A DNA stretch of 6,879 nt from Bacteroidota bacterium (GCA_017860555.1 JAGDMJ010000185.1:1-6879), one strand, 5' to 3'. Positions 1 to 5,650 are shown, counted from the stretch's first letter. Translations and numbers: made by a program. The notes: generated by a model from the sequence alone, not told the origin.

Positions 1-234
1 ACGATCAGGTTTGAACTCCCCGAAGCCGCGTATGTTCGGTTGGCGGTCTTCAATCTGCTGGGCGAAGAAGTCGTCCAACTCGTGGATGACCAGCGTCAGG
101 CCGGCGTGTATGACCAGCAGTTTGACGCATCCGGGCTGGCGAGTGGAACGTACTTCTATCGGCTTGAAGTGCAGAAAAGTGGGGGCGACGGGAGGAGTTT
201 TGTCCAGGTAAGAAAGATGACGATTCTCAGGTAG
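1..234 (+). CDS. C-terminal end of a secreted protein with a type IX secretion sorting domain (5' truncated)
   Basis: The frame is open from base 1 and ends at TAG 232-234, leaving 77 residues of a protein that begins outside the window. What remains looks like the beta-sandwich C-terminal sorting domain (Por secretion tail, FlgD-Ig-like) found in FCB bacteria: an RFELPEA strand, then VRLAVFNLLGEEVVQLVD, then AGVYDQQFDASGLASGTYFYRLEV, then a basic end KMTILR. In this family the domain directs a protein with a signal peptide across the outer membrane through the type IX system, where it is usually cleaved and the cargo is released or anchored to the surface. The catalytic or adhesive part is not visible, so the protein's function cannot be stated. 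A start inside this stretch (TTG at 40) would be an artefact, because the homologous domain begins upstream of it. Confidence 0.85.
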   Translation, partial: TIRFELPEAAYVRLAVFNLLGEEVVQLVDDQRQAGVYDQQFDASGLASGTYFYRLEVQKSGGDGRSFVQVRKMTILR

Positions 235-264
235 TCGGAACTGGGAGCGATTCTCGTGGAGACA

Positions 265-302
265 GTGCCGCTTCAACCGCAAGAACGCGGTTGGAGCGGC
301 AC
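265..302. terminator. Long hairpin between convergent genes, probable bidirectional terminator
   Basis: Bases 265-280 pair with 287-302 in a 16-bp stem broken only by one G-T wobble, closing a 6-base loop (AAGAAC). It lies between the stop of the left gene (234) and the stop of the convergent minus-strand gene (308-310), where a shared terminator is expected. Neither side is followed by a clear T-run, so it is not a textbook intrinsic terminator. It may stop transcription in both directions with help from Rho, or protect 3' ends. Confidence 0.6.
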
Positions 303-307
303 GTTAA

Positions 308-991
308 TTACGGCTTGTAGAGTCCCGCCGCATTGGCGCCGATCAGGCCCGCCTGGTATGACCGTTGGTCGAGGAGGGAGAGACCGCGAGCCTGGGCCGC
401 GGTAATGAGTCGAACTTTACGGACGCGGTCGAGGCGTATGGCAATTGCTTCAAGCGTCTCATCGTTTCCCATCCAATTCAGGCGGTCGAACGCGGTGAGG
501 TCGAGGGGCGCCGTGTATCCCCGGAGTGTCTTTTCGCGCGCAATATTGTAGTATTGCTCGAAGTACGACATGACAAGTTCGCGGAGATTTCTGTAAATAG
601 GCTCGCGGTATGTGAGGCCGGCGAAGTTGGATTTGGCAACCGCGCCCCAGGCTCCGCGCAGTTTGTACACGGCGATGAGATGGTCATCGTCCCGGTCGGT
701 CGGCAATAACTCGACGATCAACGGAGGATACCCGATATAACGCAACGCGGCCGCGGCAAAGAGGCAGCCGTCAAAGCAATGCGCTATACGATCCTCAAGG
801 ACCGTTCGCGGACACCGGTAGCGCTCTTCAGCGCTATAGGGAAGAGCAAGGAGGAAATCCTGAATTGCGGGCGGATCTCGCATCTTGTCCAGCATTCGGA
901 GATGTCGCGCGGTGAACGCGCTGTCGAAGAGCCTGCCTCGTCTTGCCACATTCACCTCATGTCGATGGCGATCGTGTTGGATAGGTCGCAA
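308..991 (-). CDS. Transglutaminase-like cysteine protein of unknown substrate
   Basis: This encodes 227 residues if translated from TTG at 991. The core resembles a transglutaminase/papain-like fold: a possible catalytic Cys72 in HCFDGCLFAAAALRYIG, His104 in DDDHLIAVY about 30 residues later, and WGAVAKSNFAGLTYREPIY, where the third polar residue would fall. The 'DDDHLIAVY ... WGA(V/I)AKSNF' pattern fits a family of uncharacterised proteins that I recall from many phyla, annotated only as transglutaminase-domain or hypothetical. No signal peptide or membrane segment is seen, so a cytoplasmic location is likely. The start is uncertain. TTG at 991 has no Shine-Dalgarno sequence and a -10-like element lies only about ten bases upstream of it. 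In-frame GTG codons at 955 and 949 (residues 13 and 15) are alternatives, the latter just after an AGGTG. Substrate and reaction are unknown. Confidence 0.7.
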   Translation of the reverse strand: MRPIQHDRHRHEVNVARRGRLFDSAFTARHLRMLDKMRDPPAIQDFLLALPYSAEERYRCPRTVLEDRIAHCFDGCLFAAAALRYIGYPPLIVELLPTDRDDDHLIAVYKLRGAWGAVAKSNFAGLTYREPIYRNLRELVMSYFEQYYNIAREKTLRGYTAPLDLTAFDRLNWMGNDETLEAIAIRLDRVRKVRLITAAQARGLSLLDQRSYQAGLIGANAAGLYKP

Positions 992-997
992 AAAAGC

Positions 998-1013
998 CGT
1001 ATTTTAACATACG
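998..1013. promoter_or_regulatory. A/T-rich inverted repeat in the divergent spacer, possible promoter/operator
   Basis: The spacer between the minus-strand gene and mntP is only about 43 bases. It contains CGTAT (998-1002) and its complement ATACG (1009-1013) around a 6-base A/T-rich centre. On the minus strand TAAAAT (1006 to 1001) matches five of six -10 positions, but I see no good -35. The short arms make chance a real possibility. Both divergent promoters would have to lie here or inside the neighbouring genes. Confidence 0.25.
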
Positions 1014-1034
1014 AAAAAAACCGCCGGGTATCGA

Positions 1035-1595
1035 GTGCACGCACTGGAAGTTGTCGTTATTGCATGCGGTCTCGCAATGGATGCGTTCGCGGTTGCCCTG
1101 GGCGCAGGTGCATCGGGGCATATCAGCGGGAACAGGGCAGCCTTCCGGCTCGCGTTCCACTTCGGACTTTTCCAGTTTCTGATGCCGGTGCTTGGATGGC
1201 TTCTCGCGATCCGATTCAAGCCTCTTATTGAATCATTTGACCACTGGTTGGCGCTGGCCCTCCTCTGTTTTGTGGGAGGGAGGATGATCTTCGCCGGGAC
1301 GGCAGCCAAACGGGAAGAGATGAGGACCGACCCTTCTCGGGGGATCTCGCTGATGGCACTCTCGGTGGCCACGAGCATCGACGCCCTCGCAGTTGGATTG
1401 AGCCTTGCCTTCCTGGGAACGGAGATCTGGTGGCCAAGCATCGCCATCGGGGTCATCACGGCCGGTTTGTCGCTTGCGGGGATTTTTCTCGGGAAGAAGC
1501 TGAATGAAAAGGTCGGAAAGCGGATGGAAATCGCAGGCGGCCTTATTCTGATTGCCATTGGAATGCAAATCCTTGTGACTCATCTTGCCTCTTGA
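1035..1595 (+). CDS. mntP: Manganese efflux pump MntP
   Basis: This is a 186-residue inner-membrane protein, close to the usual MntP (YebN) length of about 188. Six hydrophobic segments fall near residues 3-23, 36-60, 69-89, 105-127, 133-153 and 166-184, in two pseudo-symmetric halves. Each half carries a signature acidic motif: AMDAFAVALG with Asp16 and ATSIDALAVGL with Asp116. FGLFQFLMPVLGW (44-56) is also typical. The family exports Mn2+ and protects against manganese toxicity. The start is GTG at 1035 giving MHALEVVVIACGLAMDAF, which matches the family N terminus; there is no strong ribosome binding site. In many bacteria mntP is controlled by the yybP-ykoY manganese riboswitch or by MntR. 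The spacer of about 43 bases is too short for that riboswitch, and I did not recognise one. The lipoprotein gene starts 69 bases downstream and may be cotranscribed. Confidence 0.93.
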   Translation: MHALEVVVIACGLAMDAFAVALGAGASGHISGNRAAFRLAFHFGLFQFLMPVLGWLLAIRFKPLIESFDHWLALALLCFVGGRMIFAGTAAKREEMRTDPSRGISLMALSVATSIDALAVGLSLAFLGTEIWWPSIAIGVITAGLSLAGIFLGKKLNEKVGKRMEIAGGLILIAIGMQILVTHLAS

Positions 1596-1652
1596 ATTTT
1601 GCTTCGGTACCTTGTGTCTCAGGGTCGAGGCCGCCGGTATCGATTCACCATT

Positions 1653-1658
1653 GAGGAG
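1653..1658 (+). promoter_or_regulatory. Shine-Dalgarno GAGGAG that fixes the lipoprotein start
   Basis: GAGGAG lies 6 bases before ATG 1665. It selects this ATG over the longer in-frame start at 1599, which would add 22 charged residues ahead of the signal peptide. Confidence 0.75.
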
Positions 1659-1664
1659 AGTGTC

Positions 1665-2090
1665 ATGTCCAAGTGGCTCCCCACTCTGCTTTTTTCCCTG
1701 ATCCTCCTTGGCTGCACGTCATCGCCCAGCGTGCGCCTTCAGGATATCAATCCTACCCGATCGTACAACACAGGTTACGACCAGGTCTTAGATGCCATCC
1801 GGATGTTTGCGGTGAGGGAAGGGTACAAGCTTGACCGGTTCGAAACCGAATACGGGACTATCATAGGGCACAAGACGGACAGCGGGGGTTCACGACGCAC
1901 CGGCATGGACGCGATGAGCCAGGTGATCGTGATGAAACTGTCGGTGAAGAGGCAAACCGCACAACGGACGGATCTGAACGCAAGTTTTTCTTTCGGCGGT
2001 GTTCACACCACGTCGACGAAAGAGGACGAGGACATCCTGGTCTACAATTATACGAGCCTGTTCGACTACCTAGGTGATGCGCTGAAGTAG
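1665..2090 (+). CDS. Small lipoprotein of unknown function
   Basis: This encodes 141 residues from ATG 1665. The N terminus is a type II signal peptide: MSKW, a hydrophobic stretch LPTLLFSLIL, then the lipobox L14-L15-G16-C17. Signal peptidase II should cleave before Cys17, which is then lipidated. The next residue is Thr, with no Asp at +2, which by the enterobacterial rule would favour the outer membrane. The mature part of about 125 residues has the pattern Y(x)QVLDAIRMFAVREGYKLDRFETEYGTIIGHK, seen in many small periplasmic alpha/beta lipoproteins. The C-terminal half is rich in Ser/Thr and charged residues (KRQTAQRTDLNASFSFGGVHTTSTKEDED). I do not recognise a named family. It follows mntP by 69 bases on the same strand without an obvious terminator between them, so cotranscription is possible, but the stretch could also hold its own promoter. 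Confidence 0.8.
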   Translation: MSKWLPTLLFSLILLGCTSSPSVRLQDINPTRSYNTGYDQVLDAIRMFAVREGYKLDRFETEYGTIIGHKTDSGGSRRTGMDAMSQVIVMKLSVKRQTAQRTDLNASFSFGGVHTTSTKEDEDILVYNYTSLFDYLGDALK

Positions 2091-2268
2091 TGTCCGGACC
2101 GGCATCACACGCCAGCTCTTCCGGAGTTCGCGTTCGCGGCTCGCGCGTTGTCTGGCTTCCGCCGGGGGGGAGGGTTCAGCACCGCGACCTTCAAGTCGGA
2201 AGAGGACACGTAGCGCATTCCCTGAAATCCACTCTAGGCATTTCCATTTCTTACGGTCCGTGAGCAAA
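2091..2268. other. Intergenic stretch, no gene recognised
   Basis: About 178 bases separate the lipoprotein gene from the next cluster. I see an 8-bp palindrome GTCCGGAC at 2092-2099, a seven-G run at 2164-2170, and CTTCCG (2156-2161) complementary to CGGAAG (2197-2202) across a 35-base loop. None forms a convincing terminator. The promoter for the downstream three-gene cluster probably lies in the A/T-richer part (about 2216-2255), but I cannot point to clear -35 and -10 boxes. Confidence 0.4.
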
Positions 2269-3339
2269 ATGAAAACCGGGGTTTTGCGGGAAGTGCACCG
2301 TGCGGAGGCGCGGGATCTCATGGCGTACCATGACTGGGAGGTCCCCACGGTTTACTCGACCGTGGAGCAGGAATTCCAGGCGGCGATGACCGGGGCGACC
2401 TTGCTCGATCATTCACTGTCGGGGCGTCTCGAAGTGCATGGCGCCGACGGGCTCGACCTTCTGCATCGGCTCTCCACGAACGACCTTCTGTCGACACAAC
2501 CCGGCCAGATAGTTCCAACGGTTCTCACGACCGAAAAAGGACGCATCGTCGACTACGTCAAAGTGGCCAGGAGACCTTCGGCCCCGCTTCTGATCGTGTC
2601 GCCTAACCATGAGGATGTGGTGACACGCTGGATAGACCGGTTTTGCATCACCGAGGATGTGCACCTGCGTTGCATATCAAATGATACTTCGATGTTCACG
2701 TTCGTCGGTCCCAGGGCTCAGGCCGTCGCCTCGGGTATTCTGGGCATCGAGCTGCCCTCCGGGATGACCGTGGAAGCGAACTTCGGGGAGGCCACCATAA
2801 CCGCAGGATATGAGGAAACCCCTCGTGTGCAGATGGCTCACGTGTTGGTGCAGAACCCTGAAGCTGAGGCTGTGTGGAAGGAAATGTCAAAACGGGCTGA
2901 AGAGTTGGGGGTGCCTCGGATGGGCTTTGCCGCCTACGAAACGTTTCGGATCGCACGGGGAATCCCCGACATCGGGCGGGAGCTCACTGACGACTTCAAT
3001 CCTTATGAGGTCGGACTCCGGGATGCTATCAGTATGACGAAGGGATGTTACATCGGGCAGGAGGTTATCGCGCGGCTCGACACCTATCAGAAAGTGAAGC
3101 GGAAGTTGATGGGAATCCTCTTCACAGAATCCTGCCCTTCGAACTCCGGCCAACTCACATTGCTTCTGGCCGAAGGCAAGGAAGTGGGCATCATGACGAG
3201 TTGTTCGCCGCATTCGGTGAAAGGGAGGCATGTCGGGCTGGGAGTCGTTCGGAGTGACCTCGTCCGTGAGGGGGATAGCCTGATATTGGGAGATTCTTCC
3301 ACGCGGGGCATTGCCATCAATACACCGCTCCTATTATGA
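2269..3339 (+). CDS. ygfZ: YgfZ/GcvT-like folate-binding protein (Fe-S cluster maintenance)
   Basis: This encodes 356 residues from ATG 2269; GTG 2260 in the same frame would add three residues. The fold is that of the GcvT (aminomethyltransferase) superfamily: an N-terminal folate-binding region (about 1-275) with DHSLSGRLEVHGADGLDLLHRLSTNDL, then a C-terminal barrel (about 277-356) with GIMTSCSPHSVKGRHVGLGVV. The diagnostic YgfZ signature K-G-C-Y-x-G-Q-E is present as KGCYIGQE (258-265) with the conserved cysteine Cys260. This separates it from the glycine-cleavage T protein, as does the absence of other gcv genes nearby. E. coli YgfZ uses tetrahydrofolate and helps maintain Fe-S enzymes such as MiaB. 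A cytoplasmic role here is inferred by homology. The stop codon TGA overlaps the next ATG (ATGA, 3336-3339), so translation is probably coupled. The ribosome binding site is weak. Confidence 0.85.
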   Translation: MKTGVLREVHRAEARDLMAYHDWEVPTVYSTVEQEFQAAMTGATLLDHSLSGRLEVHGADGLDLLHRLSTNDLLSTQPGQIVPTVLTTEKGRIVDYVKVARRPSAPLLIVSPNHEDVVTRWIDRFCITEDVHLRCISNDTSMFTFVGPRAQAVASGILGIELPSGMTVEANFGEATITAGYEETPRVQMAHVLVQNPEAEAVWKEMSKRAEELGVPRMGFAAYETFRIARGIPDIGRELTDDFNPYEVGLRDAISMTKGCYIGQEVIARLDTYQKVKRKLMGILFTESCPSNSGQLTLLLAEGKEVGIMTSCSPHSVKGRHVGLGVVRSDLVREGDSLILGDSSTRGIAINTPLLL

Positions 3340-4193
3340 AGCTGACCTACACGTGGGACGAAATTGAGCGCAGGAGAGACAAAGTACACCGGCGGCGCCC
3401 TTCGTTGGCGATAACGACGAAGCGACAAGCACTCCAGTTCATCAATGACGTGGGATTTTGTTTCGCCTTCAAATCCGAGAACTCCGAGTTGCCCTGCCTC
3501 TGGCATGCCGCATGCGGCATGCGGGAGCCTCTCATGCCGGAGCACACCCACCATGATCCCTACATTTCCTTTGTCTGGGAAATGAAGGATGTCCTTCCCG
3601 CGGAAGGGAAGATCTACTACGGGAAGCTCCTGAAGCGGCGACCCACGATGGTCTCGCTGGAGTACCTCCCGTATTTCTATGTCCTGTCCGGCCGGACCGG
3701 CCAGAAGGATGAGTTCCGGAAAGAATTCCTCACCGGCCGACTCTCTCCGATCGCCAGGGATATCATGGAGGCGCTCCGCGACTCATCCCCGCAGGTCACG
3801 CGCGGCCTGAAACTCGCTACCGGAACATTTACGCGGGATGAGCGGGGGAACTTTGACAAGGCTATTACCGAGCTTCAGACAAGGATGCTCATCGTGAAGG
3901 TGGCAGAGCAATCAGACCCCTTCAGCTTTGTCTGGGCACCGTTCAGCAAGGCATTTGCCGCGCAGGTTCGCCGGGCGCGCCGCATTTCCCCGGAAACCGC
4001 CAGGCAGAAGCTCCTGGAAAAATACTTTGAGAGCCAGTTCATTGGATCGGTGCAATCAATTCAGAATCTTTTTCGGTGGGGAAGACAAACCATCTATCAG
4101 ACGCTTGGGAAGCTCGTGCAGGATGGGGTGATCACACCGAACCTCAAGATTCAAGGAAGCGAGAAACGCTTCTATGCCCACATAGAAAGGTGA
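3336..4193 (+). CDS. AlkZ/YcaQ-related winged-helix protein
   Basis: This encodes 285 residues, starting within the stop codon of the ygfZ-like gene. The N-terminal part has conserved-looking blocks CFAFKSENSELPCLWHA (42-58), MPEHTHHDPYISFVWEMKD (67-85) and IYYGKLLKRRPTMVSLEYLPYFY (93-115). Two winged-helix-like regions follow: about 138-190 (RDIMEALRDSS ... FDKAITELQTRMLIVKV) and about 222-280 (ARQKLLEKYFESQF ... RQTIYQTLGKLVQDGVI ... KRFYA). These blocks match my memory of proteins annotated 'AlkZ-related' or HTH_42 winged-helix. AlkZ/YcaQ is a bacterial DNA glycosylase that unhooks interstrand crosslinks. This protein is shorter than AlkZ (about 400 residues), and I cannot identify the catalytic Gln/Asp motif, so glycosylase activity should not be assumed. 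DNA or nucleic-acid binding is the safer inference. A tandem palindromic repeat lies inside codons 56-63. Confidence 0.7.
   Translation: MKLTYTWDEIERRRDKVHRRRPSLAITTKRQALQFINDVGFCFAFKSENSELPCLWHAACGMREPLMPEHTHHDPYISFVWEMKDVLPAEGKIYYGKLLKRRPTMVSLEYLPYFYVLSGRTGQKDEFRKEFLTGRLSPIARDIMEALRDSSPQVTRGLKLATGTFTRDERGNFDKAITELQTRMLIVKVAEQSDPFSFVWAPFSKAFAAQVRRARRISPETARQKLLEKYFESQFIGSVQSIQNLFRWGRQTIYQTLGKLVQDGVITPNLKIQGSEKRFYAHIER
3503..3522. repeat. Perfect 20-bp palindrome made of three GCATGC units
   Basis: GCATGC occurs at 3503, 3510 and 3517 with a 7-base period, and the whole block reads identically on both strands. It lies inside the AlkZ-related gene and encodes the WHAACGMR region (residues 56-63). 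It could be a cruciform or protein-binding site, or a small tandem duplication of a self-complementary heptamer. Confidence 0.6.
4186..4193 (+). promoter_or_regulatory. Shine-Dalgarno AAAGGTGA overlapping the previous stop
   Basis: The core AGG (4188-4190) is 5 bases before ATG 4196, and the element includes the TGA stop of the AlkZ-related gene. It selects ATG 4196 over the longer open frame that begins at 4076 inside the upstream gene, and implies coupled translation. Confidence 0.75.
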
Positions 4194-4195
4194 AT

Positions 4196-5032
4196 ATGAG
4201 CAAGGCTATCCCAAAAGCGACCAAAGCTTACAATGATTTCGAATTCCTGAACAGCCCGGATGCTCGCGTCATCCGTATGATGGCAGAGTTCCTTGGGCCA
4301 CAGAGACGTTTCCGGCAGGAGCATGTCAGGGACACGATCGTCTTTTTTGGATCGGCCCGGATCAAACCGAGAAGCGAAGCGCTCGCCAGGGTCCGTGAGG
4401 TCCGTAATCTGCTCAGAGGCGTGGAGAGATCTACGCGGGGTCAGTTGCGACTCCTCCGGAGTGCGGAAATCCAGCTGGAGCTGTCGCGGTATTATGAGGA
4501 CACGGTCGAGATCGCCCGGCTGCTGACGGCGTGGTCCAAGAAACTCCCGGAATCGAACAGGTTTGTGGTCTGCTCAGGAGGGGGGCCCGGCATCATGGAG
4601 GCAGCCAACAAAGGAGCGTGCATGGCGAAGGGGAAGTCAATCGGGCTCAATATCAGCCTTCCTTTCGAACAGAATGCGAATCCATACCTGACGAAACGGC
4701 TGAATTTCGAGTTTCATTACTTCTTTATGCGTAAACTCTGGTTCGTTTACCTGGCGAAGGCCCTGGTGATCCTGCCAGGGGGGTTTGGGACGCTTGATGA
4801 GCTCATGGAGGTCTTGACGCTACTGCAGACGAACAAGATCAAGAAGAAGATGGCTGTCGTGATCTATGGAAGCGAGTATTGGAACAAGGTCCTGGACTTC
4901 AGGGTCATGGCAGACTACGGTCTTGTAAATCCAGCCGACCTGAATCTCCTGAAGTACATCGACACGCCCCGGGATGCCTTTGAATACCTTCGGGACTTTT
5001 TGATGTCCACGTACTCAACTCCCAGTCTTTAA
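4196..5032 (+). CDS. LOG-family protein (cytokinin riboside 5'-monophosphate phosphoribohydrolase-like)
   Basis: This encodes 278 residues from ATG 4196. The Rossmann-like LOG/TIGR00730 core is clear: TIVFFGSARIKP (47-58), FVVCSGGGPGIMEAANKGA (123-141), FHYFFMRKLWF (173-183) with the conserved Arg179, and the signature PGGFGTLDE (194-202) with Glu202. LOG enzymes hydrolyse the N-glycosidic bond of nucleoside 5'-monophosphates such as isopentenyl-AMP, releasing the base and ribose 5-phosphate. Older annotation as 'lysine decarboxylase' is incorrect. The protein is longer than the classical LOG of about 190 residues. It has an N-terminal extension and a helical insertion (about 60-115) between the first strand and the GGGPG loop, typical of the larger bacterial subgroup. 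The substrate in bacteria is often unknown. It lies 2 bases after the AlkZ-related stop and is probably the last gene of the cluster. Confidence 0.88.
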   Translation: MSKAIPKATKAYNDFEFLNSPDARVIRMMAEFLGPQRRFRQEHVRDTIVFFGSARIKPRSEALARVREVRNLLRGVERSTRGQLRLLRSAEIQLELSRYYEDTVEIARLLTAWSKKLPESNRFVVCSGGGPGIMEAANKGACMAKGKSIGLNISLPFEQNANPYLTKRLNFEFHYFFMRKLWFVYLAKALVILPGGFGTLDELMEVLTLLQTNKIKKKMAVVIYGSEYWNKVLDFRVMADYGLVNPADLNLLKYIDTPRDAFEYLRDFLMSTYSTPSL

Positions 5033-5092
5033 GAACTTTAGTACTTTCATCCAAACCTATTTCGCGCACTCTTCGTTGAGCCCGGGGTTCAC

Positions 5093-5109
5093 CCTGGGAA
5101 CCACCCAGG
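5093..5109 (+). terminator. Short hairpin after the LOG gene, weak terminator candidate
   Basis: CCTGGG (5093-5098) and CCCAGG (5104-5109) form a perfect 6-bp stem with a 5-base loop, 61 bases after the LOG stop. No T-run follows, so it is weak as an intrinsic terminator. It lies between the gene cluster and the ssrA promoter. Confidence 0.3.
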
Positions 5110-5136
5110 AATGGCATTTGAACCAAGGCATATCTA

Positions 5137-5165
5137 TTGCAGAACCAACTTCGAATGTGTATATT
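5137..5165 (+). promoter_or_regulatory. Sigma70-type promoter of ssrA
   Basis: TTGCAG (5137-5142, three of six -35 positions) is followed after exactly 17 bases by TATATT (5160-5165, five of six -10 positions). The -10 ends 7 bases before G5173, the expected first base of mature tmRNA. The primary transcript could therefore start at or very near the mature 5' end. Confidence 0.6.
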
Positions 5166-5172
5166 GAATCAT

Positions 5173-5550
5173 GGGGATGACCTGGATTCGACGGGGACGG
5201 AGATGGTTCAGGTTGCATACCGTGCTCTCCGCACGCACGATAATAAGGCGGAAAAACCTAAGTGCAGACTACAACTACGCACTGGCTGCTTAATTAAACC
5301 TTAAGCAACCCGTCTCGAGGAGTTTCGCCTGTCGAGCTCCAAAGAGGCGCCGACTTCTGACAGGATAGAAGGATGCTCTCCTCATGGGCATCCTTTGAAG
5401 CCGCCCGGCTTATTGGGCGGACAACGTGAGGTTGCTCGGCCAGTGTCCTGTCTGTCGGATGCGGCCCGGCGAGGTGTGAAAGACAGAATACGTATGTAGT
5501 AGCCTGGGTGGTCTTCTCTTCGGACGGGGGTTCGACTCCCCCCATCTCCA
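5173..5550 (+). ncRNA. ssrA: Transfer-messenger RNA (tmRNA)
   Basis: This RNA rescues ribosomes stalled on broken mRNAs, working with SmpB, and tags the unfinished protein for proteolysis. The 5' end GGGGATGACCTGGATTCGAC is the standard tmRNA start. Its first seven bases (5173-5179) pair with CATCTCC (5543-5549) as the acceptor stem, with one G-T wobble, and A5550 is the discriminator. The T arm is GGGGG (5526-5530), loop TTCGACT (5531-5537) and CCCCC (5538-5542). The tag reading frame is at 5264-5293. Its stop codon lies in a hairpin, GCTTAA (5288-5293) with TTAAGC (5301-5306), as in other tmRNAs. The pseudoknot region occupies about 5310-5500. The CCA end is not encoded (CAT follows the discriminator), so it must be added after processing. 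The RNA is one-piece, not permuted. Confidence 0.97.
5264..5293 (+). other. tmRNA tag reading frame, peptide ADYNYALAA
   Basis: The resume codon GCA at 5264 starts GCA GAC TAC AAC TAC GCA CTG GCT GCT TAA, nine residues ending in the usual YALAA degradation signal recognised by ClpXP-type proteases. The bases before it (CTAAGT) fit the usual context of a resume codon. The tag resembles the Chlorobium type (ADDYSYAMAA, from memory) more than the ANDENYALAA of E. coli. Confidence 0.85.
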
Positions 5551-5565
5551 CATCGTAATCTCCAC

Positions 5566-5595
5566 AAACCCCTGTACCCGCAGGGGTTTTTTTTT
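5566..5595 (+). terminator. Intrinsic terminator of ssrA
   Basis: AAACCCCTG (5566-5574) pairs with CAGGGGTTT (5581-5589) around a 6-base loop, and the T-run extends to 5595 (nine Ts). It lies 15 bases after the tmRNA 3' end and is a textbook Rho-independent terminator. Confidence 0.93.
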
Positions 5596-5604
5596 ATTGA
5601 GATC

Positions 5605-5618
5605 GCAAAGATCTTTGC
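5605..5618. promoter_or_regulatory. Perfect 14-bp palindrome, candidate operator
   Basis: GCAAAGATCTTTGC is identical on both strands. It sits between the ssrA terminator and the next gene, 32 bases before ATG 5651, in a spacer too short to hold much else. The position fits a dimeric repressor or activator site for the downstream secreted protein. No regulator is encoded in the window, and no -10/-35 pair is clear. Confidence 0.4.
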
Positions 5619-5650
5619 TTACCTTGCCCGCACACACCGCCGATATTCTC

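Noticed and set aside
992..1034. yybP-ykoY manganese riboswitch ahead of mntP
   Set aside because: The spacer is far shorter than that riboswitch and I see none of its expected paired regions.
1004..1558. Long minus-strand open frame (184 codons) opposite mntP
   Set aside because: It lies antisense to an unmistakable MntP gene, has a low-complexity Arg/Pro/Ser-rich product and no recognisable domain; it is a shadow of the high-GC codon pattern.
2156..2202. CTTCCG/CGGAAG inverted repeat as terminator of the lipoprotein gene
   Set aside because: The arms are 6 bp with a 35-base loop and no T-run follows, so the pairing is probably incidental.
4076..4195. N-terminal extension of the LOG gene inside the AlkZ-related gene
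   Set aside because: ATG 4196 has a good Shine-Dalgarno sequence and the extra 40 residues look like out-of-frame translation of the upstream gene.
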